Source: a bacterium (GTDB lineage Bacteria; Latescibacterota; UBA2968; GCA-2709665). Taken from it: DNA of 11,895 bases. The stretch lies in the NCBI GenBank assembly GCA_027619145.1, contig JAQCGA010000062.1, positions 1 through 11,895 of the forward strand, read 5' to 3'. Below the pieces are notes generated by a model. That model was not told the DNA's origin and made no database searches. It worked only from the letters and a program-made list of their open reading frames with translations. Below, in pieces: positions 7,679 through 11,895 of this stretch. The position numbers were made by a program, and so were the translations under genes. Numbering within the stretch: position 1 is the first letter of the stretch; each line of letters opens with the position of its first letter.

Positions 7679-7697
7679 CTATGCGTCTTTGCGCGAC
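7679..7697 (-). repeat. Possible short CGCAAAGACGCA unit downstream of the second GWxTD gene
   Basis: On the minus strand, TCGCGCAAAGACGCATAGG follows the stop codon (7706) after about eight bases. Its short CGCAAAG/ACGCATAG units recall the CGCGAAGG/CACAAAG units after the two membrane-protein genes. It is short and could be coincidence. Confidence 0.25.
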
Positions 7698-7705
7698 ATA
7701 TGCCG

Positions 7706-9739
7706 TTACGGCATCACCCGAAAATGTGCCATCGTCGCAGCCTGCTCACCGCTCTTCAAATCATCTACCACCACTCGGAACGCCCACGGACCCGGCGAAG
7801 ATCCTTCCATATCCAGCGTCAATTGATGCGGCTCCCACGGGCGCGTTTCTTTATATGTGTGAGACACCGCCGTGGTCCACTCCGGTTCGTCTTCTCCTTC
7901 CACCCACTTCTCCGGCATCAGCCGCATCTGATATGTCACCTGGTACTCTGTGGCCCCAAACTCATCCCGCTTTAAATTGTACACTTCAAAATAAAACGAA
8001 ATACTTGCATCCCGCTGACACCGTTGAAATGGATTGGGAAGCACCATAAACCGGTCTCGCCCAAACGGCCGCTCCTCTTGCTCCACAATTCGTTGCGCCG
8101 TCAACAATCCACTAATCTGCAACCGGTCCACACCAAACTCTTGAACCTCCAACGCGTCCCGAAACGTACCCAACGTCTGCTCCGCCTGGTCTTCTGCTTC
8201 AATCCCCAGCCGATACACCCCGGCATCCAGCATCAACCGTTCGCCCCAAAAGAGATACCCTTCATGTACGGCATTTCCATCCACCCAGGGCATCTTTCGA
8301 ATTGGCTTCAAAGACTTTTGGATCTCGTTCCACTCCTCATCGAACAAAAACATGCCCTGCTTCAAATCCACAGCCTGCACACCGGAACGCACATCACGGT
8401 GCCGCACGTATTCACCCGGCAGCGCATAATAAATCTCCACCCGTGTCTGCCCATCCTCCCCCCGAAACTGCGCCACCTGGAATGGAACATTGTACCGCTT
8501 TTTCCAGTACGGGTCTTCATAAAACTCCGGCACCCGTTCTATCAGGTCCGAAAGTTTGCTGCGGGCAGATCCCTGCATCCACGTTTCCAACACCTTCCAG
8601 TTCGTATTCGAAATCCGCTCAAACGTCACACTGAACCCCGGGTAACTCCAGGTTTCTCGAAGCAAAATATAATTCGCCCGATCCAGGTACAAATTCCGCG
8701 AGCCCGGCTTTCCAAAACGGATGTACACCCGTCCCCGGTCTGTCTCCCACCCTTCCCTTCCATGCTCGGGATCTCCAAACCGCAAATTCGCATACGCCAC
8801 CCGGCGATAGTGTTCCAGCAACCGCTCGTTTTCTCCTGTCATAAACAACGGATCGCGGCCCTTCCAGAACGTCTGCAACTCTCTGGCTCCTGGAAGATCG
8901 CCTCCTTCCTCCAGTACCTCCTGATCCGCTAGCAGAACAATAGATGAAATGAACTGCTGCTCCAACTCAGACATCCGGCGCATCCCTTCCGAATACGCCG
9001 CAAATGCTGCACTCAATTTACCCTGGGCCTGGTACCCCAACCCAGAAAAAAAGTATGCGTCCCGGTCATCCGGATTCTGCTTCAGAGACGCATCGAACAG
9101 AGACACCAGTTTCTCTGCCATATGCCCTTCCACATACACCTGACCCAACAGAATGCGACCCTCTTTGTGGTTCGAATCAATCCGGAGTAGACGGCTCAGA
9201 TACCCAATGGCCTGGTCCCGCATCTGCTTGCCGTATCCTCCGTAGTTGAACCGTTTCTTCCGTTCCGGCCCAGAATGCAACGTTTCCCGCTCCAGGTTCA
9301 ACATCATCTCCTGCGCCGCGTGCTTTCCCGCCCAGTACAATGCCTGTTCGTTGTTTGGATCCAACGCCACTACCTGGCGAACCTGTTCGAAAAACTTATC
9401 CTCCGCACCAGCCAGCCGGAACAATTCTGCATAGGTCATGCGGTACGTTCCGTTTCCCGGCTCCTGCCTCATGGCCCGCTGGAGCCAGCGCCGGGCGAAC
9501 TGACGAGAAAGCACCGTGCCCTCTTCAAGATAATACCGGCCCAACGCGTGCATCGCCCGCCCCGTTGGATCATAACGGGCAGCCTCTTCCATAAGCCCCA
9601 CCCGCTTTCCACGGGACAGCGTCGTATCCGCAGCCTCAAGCAGCAAGACATCAACCTTCTCTTCTTCTGGATTGCGCTTCCCTTCCACAGGCAACGCAAA
9701 GATCAACAACAGCAGTCCCAGGACACCAACGCGCAACAT
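7706..9739 (-). CDS. Secreted TPR / GWxTD-domain protein, second of the tandem pair
   Basis: With the ATG at 9739 the product has 677 residues. Residues 1-20 are a signal peptide (core VGVLGLLLLIFAL, cleavage near VEG-KR), so the protein is exported. Residues about 30-275 contain TPR-like repeats, for example the block with AMHALGRYYLEEG and the helices around DPNNEQALYWAGKHA. The GWxTD domain follows: FWKGRDPLFMT at 291-301, NERLLEHYRRVAYANLRF at 304-321, the exact motif GWETD at 330-334, then RGRVYIRFGKP. Only 16 residues separate that from ETWSYPGF. The C-terminal beta-rich part includes GVQAVDL and SFYFEVYNLKRDEFGATEY and ends in FRVMP. It is a clear paralogue of the gene upstream, 62 bases away and probably in the same operon. 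The frame stays open further upstream, but the Shine-Dalgarno and the signal peptide fix the start. The molecular function is unknown. Confidence 0.87.
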   Translation of the reverse strand: MLRVGVLGLLLLIFALPVEGKRNPEEEKVDVLLLEAADTTLSRGKRVGLMEEAARYDPTGRAMHALGRYYLEEGTVLSRQFARRWLQRAMRQEPGNGTYRMTYAELFRLAGAEDKFFEQVRQVVALDPNNEQALYWAGKHAAQEMMLNLERETLHSGPERKKRFNYGGYGKQMRDQAIGYLSRLLRIDSNHKEGRILLGQVYVEGHMAEKLVSLFDASLKQNPDDRDAYFFSGLGYQAQGKLSAAFAAYSEGMRRMSELEQQFISSIVLLADQEVLEEGGDLPGARELQTFWKGRDPLFMTGENERLLEHYRRVAYANLRFGDPEHGREGWETDRGRVYIRFGKPGSRNLYLDRANYILLRETWSYPGFSVTFERISNTNWKVLETWMQGSARSKLSDLIERVPEFYEDPYWKKRYNVPFQVAQFRGEDGQTRVEIYYALPGEYVRHRDVRSGVQAVDLKQGMFLFDEEWNEIQKSLKPIRKMPWVDGNAVHEGYLFWGERLMLDAGVYRLGIEAEDQAEQTLGTFRDALEVQEFGVDRLQISGLLTAQRIVEQEERPFGRDRFMVLPNPFQRCQRDASISFYFEVYNLKRDEFGATEYQVTYQMRLMPEKWVEGEDEPEWTTAVSHTYKETRPWEPHQLTLDMEGSSPGPWAFRVVVDDLKSGEQAATMAHFRVMP

Positions 9740-9745
9740 CCGCAT

Positions 9746-9752
9746 CTCCTCT
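9746..9752 (-). promoter_or_regulatory. Strong Shine-Dalgarno AGAGGAG that decides the start at 9739
   Basis: AGAGGAG on the minus strand directly abuts an ATG at 9745 and is six bases from the in-frame ATG at 9739. The spacing favours 9739. Farther upstream in-frame starts would lie inside the preceding gene and would put about 79 residues of unrelated sequence before the signal peptide. Confidence 0.6.
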
Positions 9753-9801
9753 ATATTTCCCGACAGGTCAACCTTCGAACGATGCACCTCTCGCAGCGCA
9801 T

Positions 9802-11895
9802 CTACCACATCACCCGAAACCGCGTAGTAGCCGCCGTCTGCTGGCCACTTTTCAAATCTTCCACCATCACTCGGAATGCCCGCAACCCCGGTGCAGCCCC
9901 GTCCATATCCAACCGCAAGTACTGCGGCTCCCAATCCAGCGAACCCCGATATGTACCAGACACCGCCGTGGTCCATTCTGGCTCCGGTGCATTTGCAACA
10001 CGCTCTTCCGGCAGCGCCTGCACCTGATACGTAATCCGATAATGCGTCGCTCCAAATTCATCCCGCGCCAGGTTGTACACCTCAAAATAAAACGAAGCAT
10101 TCCCCTGTCGCGAACACTGACCCACCGGGTTGGGCAACACCAGAAAACGTCCTCGTCCCATCGGTGCGTCTTCTCGCTCCACAACCCGCCGGGCCATCAA
10201 CAAACTGCTGATCTCCAGCGAATCCACACCAAACCGCCTTACCCGCAGCGAATCCCGAAACGTACCCACCTGAGACGTCTCCTGGTCCTGCGCTTCTCCC
10301 GCCAGAAAATATGCACCCGGATCCAGCACCATCTGTTCACTGGCAAACAGGTACCCCTCATTCGTGGACTCGTAGGCCACCCACGGCATCCGGTTCACCT
10401 GGCCCACCACACTCCGCAACGTATCCCAGGCTGAATCAAACAAAAACAACGCCTGATGCAAATCCACTGCCTGAATCCCCGGGGCCACATCTTTGTGCCT
10501 CACCTTCTCTCCCGGCAATGCATAATACAACTCCACCCGCGTCTGCCCCTCTCCTTGCCGGAACTGCCCAACCTGGTATGGAACATCGTACTGAAATAGA
10601 TATCGATAATAATCCGGAACCGCCTCTACCAAATCGCTAAAATTCAGCGTCATCTCACCCAGCTTTGCCGGACCAAACCGCCAGGAATCCCAGGTATTCG
10701 TCATCAAAAACGTCACCTCGAACCCGTCGTACGACCACGTCTCCTCGCGCGGCTTAAACTGAAACGGCAATCCCGAAGGCCCTGTCTGCCCGGACCGCCG
10801 CATCTCCTCCTCTTCTTCATATGTCTTGTCCAGCCCCAGATCGTAATCCGCAGCCTCCATCCCCCGGGCCAGCGGTTCCCCATACCGAATATAAGCCTGC
10901 CCCCGGTCCGTCTGCCAACCCTCATACCCGTTTGCCGGATCTGAAAATCGTAAATTCACATACGCCACCCGGCGGCACTGCTCCATCAACCGCTCGTTCA
11001 CCGGCGTCATAAACAACGGATCTCTCCCAAACCAGAACTTCCGCAACTCCTCCTCGTCCGGAAGCGGTTCTCTCTTTTTCTCCTCTTTTTTGCTACGCAG
11101 CATAAAAATGGACATCATAAACCCCTGTTCTTGCCGCGTCATCTGCGCCAGCCCCTGCACATAGGCTTCATAAGCACCCTCCAGATTATCCTTCAACTGG
11201 TACCCCAGCCCCATAAAAAAATACGAATCTCGCCGATCTGGGTGTCGCTCTAAATCTTCCTTGAACAACGCAACCAGCCTATCCGATTCATGCCGCAAAT
11301 AGTACACCAGTCCCAGGTGTACCCGAGACGGCCAATGGTCCGGATCCACCTTCAGCGCCCGGCTCAGCAAATCAATCCCCACCTCCACATCCAGATCCGC
11401 ATACCCCCGCTGGGTAAAGGTCCTGCCCGTAAACGCCCCTGTTGCCGTTTGCCGCGTGGACACCTCCTCGTCCGGCTCTGTAAAAAACATCATCTCCCAC
11501 GACCAGGCCACGTACCGTCCTGCCCAGAACAGCGCCCGCACATTGTTCGGGTCCAGCGCCAGTGCTTCCCGTGCCTTTCTGTATGACGTACGCCGCGTTA
11601 CCCCACGCCAGCTCAATTCTGCATCCGTCGCAAGATAATCCGCATTCTCCGGCTCCCGCCTCCGCGCCTGCTTCAACCAGGACTTCGCATCTCCCCGGGA
11701 ACCCTTCTCAATAAAAAACCGGGCCAGCGCATGCATTGCCCGCCCGGACCCATCATACTCCACCGCCTCCTTCAACACACCCTCGCGCCGGTCAAACCCC
11801 AGCGATGTATCCACAGCCACCGCCAGCAACGAATCCACCCGCGCCGGATCGGCCTCTCCCGCACCCACCGGCAGCACCCACAGCACGACCAGAAA
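9802..11895 (-). CDS. Secreted TPR / GWxTD-domain protein, first of the tandem pair (start cut by window edge)
   Basis: The frame is open to the right edge, and the visible start FLVVLWVLPVGAGEA is the hydrophobic end of a signal peptide. The true start codon is therefore outside, probably by ten residues or fewer. An in-frame GTG at 11886 is unlikely to be the start. About 697 residues are visible. TPR-like helices occupy roughly 15-265 (AMHALARFFIEKG, DPNNVRALFWAGRYV, DRRDSYFFMGLGYQ). The GWxTD domain follows: FWFGRDPLFMT, NERLMEQCRRVAYVNLRF, then the exact motif GWQTD near visible residues 326-330 (about 10906-10920) and AYIRYGEP. Between this and ETWSYDGF lies a 43-residue acidic stretch (EEEEEM) absent from its neighbour. 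The C-terminus contains FYFEVYNLARDEFGATHY and ends in FRVMW. The colinear downstream paralogue points to tandem duplication. No enzyme motif is recognisable, and its role is inferred only as an envelope or periplasmic protein. Confidence 0.87.
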   Translation of the reverse strand, partial: FLVVLWVLPVGAGEADPARVDSLLAVAVDTSLGFDRREGVLKEAVEYDGSGRAMHALARFFIEKGSRGDAKSWLKQARRREPENADYLATDAELSWRGVTRRTSYRKAREALALDPNNVRALFWAGRYVAWSWEMMFFTEPDEEVSTRQTATGAFTGRTFTQRGYADLDVEVGIDLLSRALKVDPDHWPSRVHLGLVYYLRHESDRLVALFKEDLERHPDRRDSYFFMGLGYQLKDNLEGAYEAYVQGLAQMTRQEQGFMMSIFMLRSKKEEKKREPLPDEEELRKFWFGRDPLFMTPVNERLMEQCRRVAYVNLRFSDPANGYEGWQTDRGQAYIRYGEPLARGMEAADYDLGLDKTYEEEEEMRRSGQTGPSGLPFQFKPREETWSYDGFEVTFLMTNTWDSWRFGPAKLGEMTLNFSDLVEAVPDYYRYLFQYDVPYQVGQFRQGEGQTRVELYYALPGEKVRHKDVAPGIQAVDLHQALFLFDSAWDTLRSVVGQVNRMPWVAYESTNEGYLFASEQMVLDPGAYFLAGEAQDQETSQVGTFRDSLRVRRFGVDSLEISSLLMARRVVEREDAPMGRGRFLVLPNPVGQCSRQGNASFYFEVYNLARDEFGATHYRITYQVQALPEERVANAPEPEWTTAVSGTYRGSLDWEPQYLRLDMDGAAPGLRAFRVMVEDLKSGQQTAATTRFRVMW

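Noticed and set aside
7560..7705. TTGTTC - 17 bases - TACAGG as a promoter for the lipoprotein gene
   Set aside because: Each box matches the consensus at only three or so positions, which is what chance would give in a spacer of this size.
7699..7713. Palindrome ATGCCGT-T-ACGGCAT across the stop codon of the second GWxTD gene
   Set aside because: The arms are only seven bases with a single central base. It cannot form a stable hairpin without opening the stem, has no T-run, and occurs once.

Overview
The window is bacterial DNA with short spacers and two blocks of genes facing each other. It has no rRNA, tRNA, phage gene or transposase that I can see. Secreted TPR/GWxTD-domain proteins next to large DUF6785/DUF6784-type membrane proteins suggest an uncultured environmental lineage of the Latescibacteria/Poribacteria or wider FCB/PVC-like kind. 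This is inferred from family distribution recalled from memory and cannot be settled from the window alone.

Left block, plus strand (1-4117): two tandem paralogous genes, each encoding a polytopic inner-membrane protein of about 650 residues. By eye they are roughly three-quarters identical along their whole length, including the same C-terminal tail. I assign both to the DUF6785/DUF6784 proteins, which are distantly related to oligopeptide (OPT) transporters; the substrate is unknown. The 151-base spacer between them holds a CACGAA-type repeat and a plausible sigma70 promoter for the second gene.

Convergent junction (4118-4355): this holds A/G-rich CACGAA-type repeats pointing outward from each flanking stop codon. 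It also has one clear intrinsic terminator, which works only for the minus-strand transcript.

Right block, minus strand (4356-11895, read from right to left): a large TPR-GWxTD protein cut by the window edge, a second closely related TPR-GWxTD protein, an FGE/SUMF1-fold lipoprotein, and a third, more divergent TPR-GWxTD protein. All have an export signal or the remains of one, so the block looks like an envelope or periplasmic module. An intrinsic terminator lies between the lipoprotein gene and the last GWxTD gene, only 13 bases before the preferred start of the latter. It probably lowers, or conditionally controls, expression of that last gene.

Base composition differs by strand. The plus strand is strongly C over G through both coding blocks. 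The plus-strand genes therefore have almost exclusively C-ending codons, while the minus-strand genes prefer G-ending codons. If this reflects replication, the GWxTD block is on the leading strand and the transporter-like pair on the lagging strand. The most interesting candidate system here is the GWxTD trio with its cysteine-lacking FGE-fold lipoprotein.
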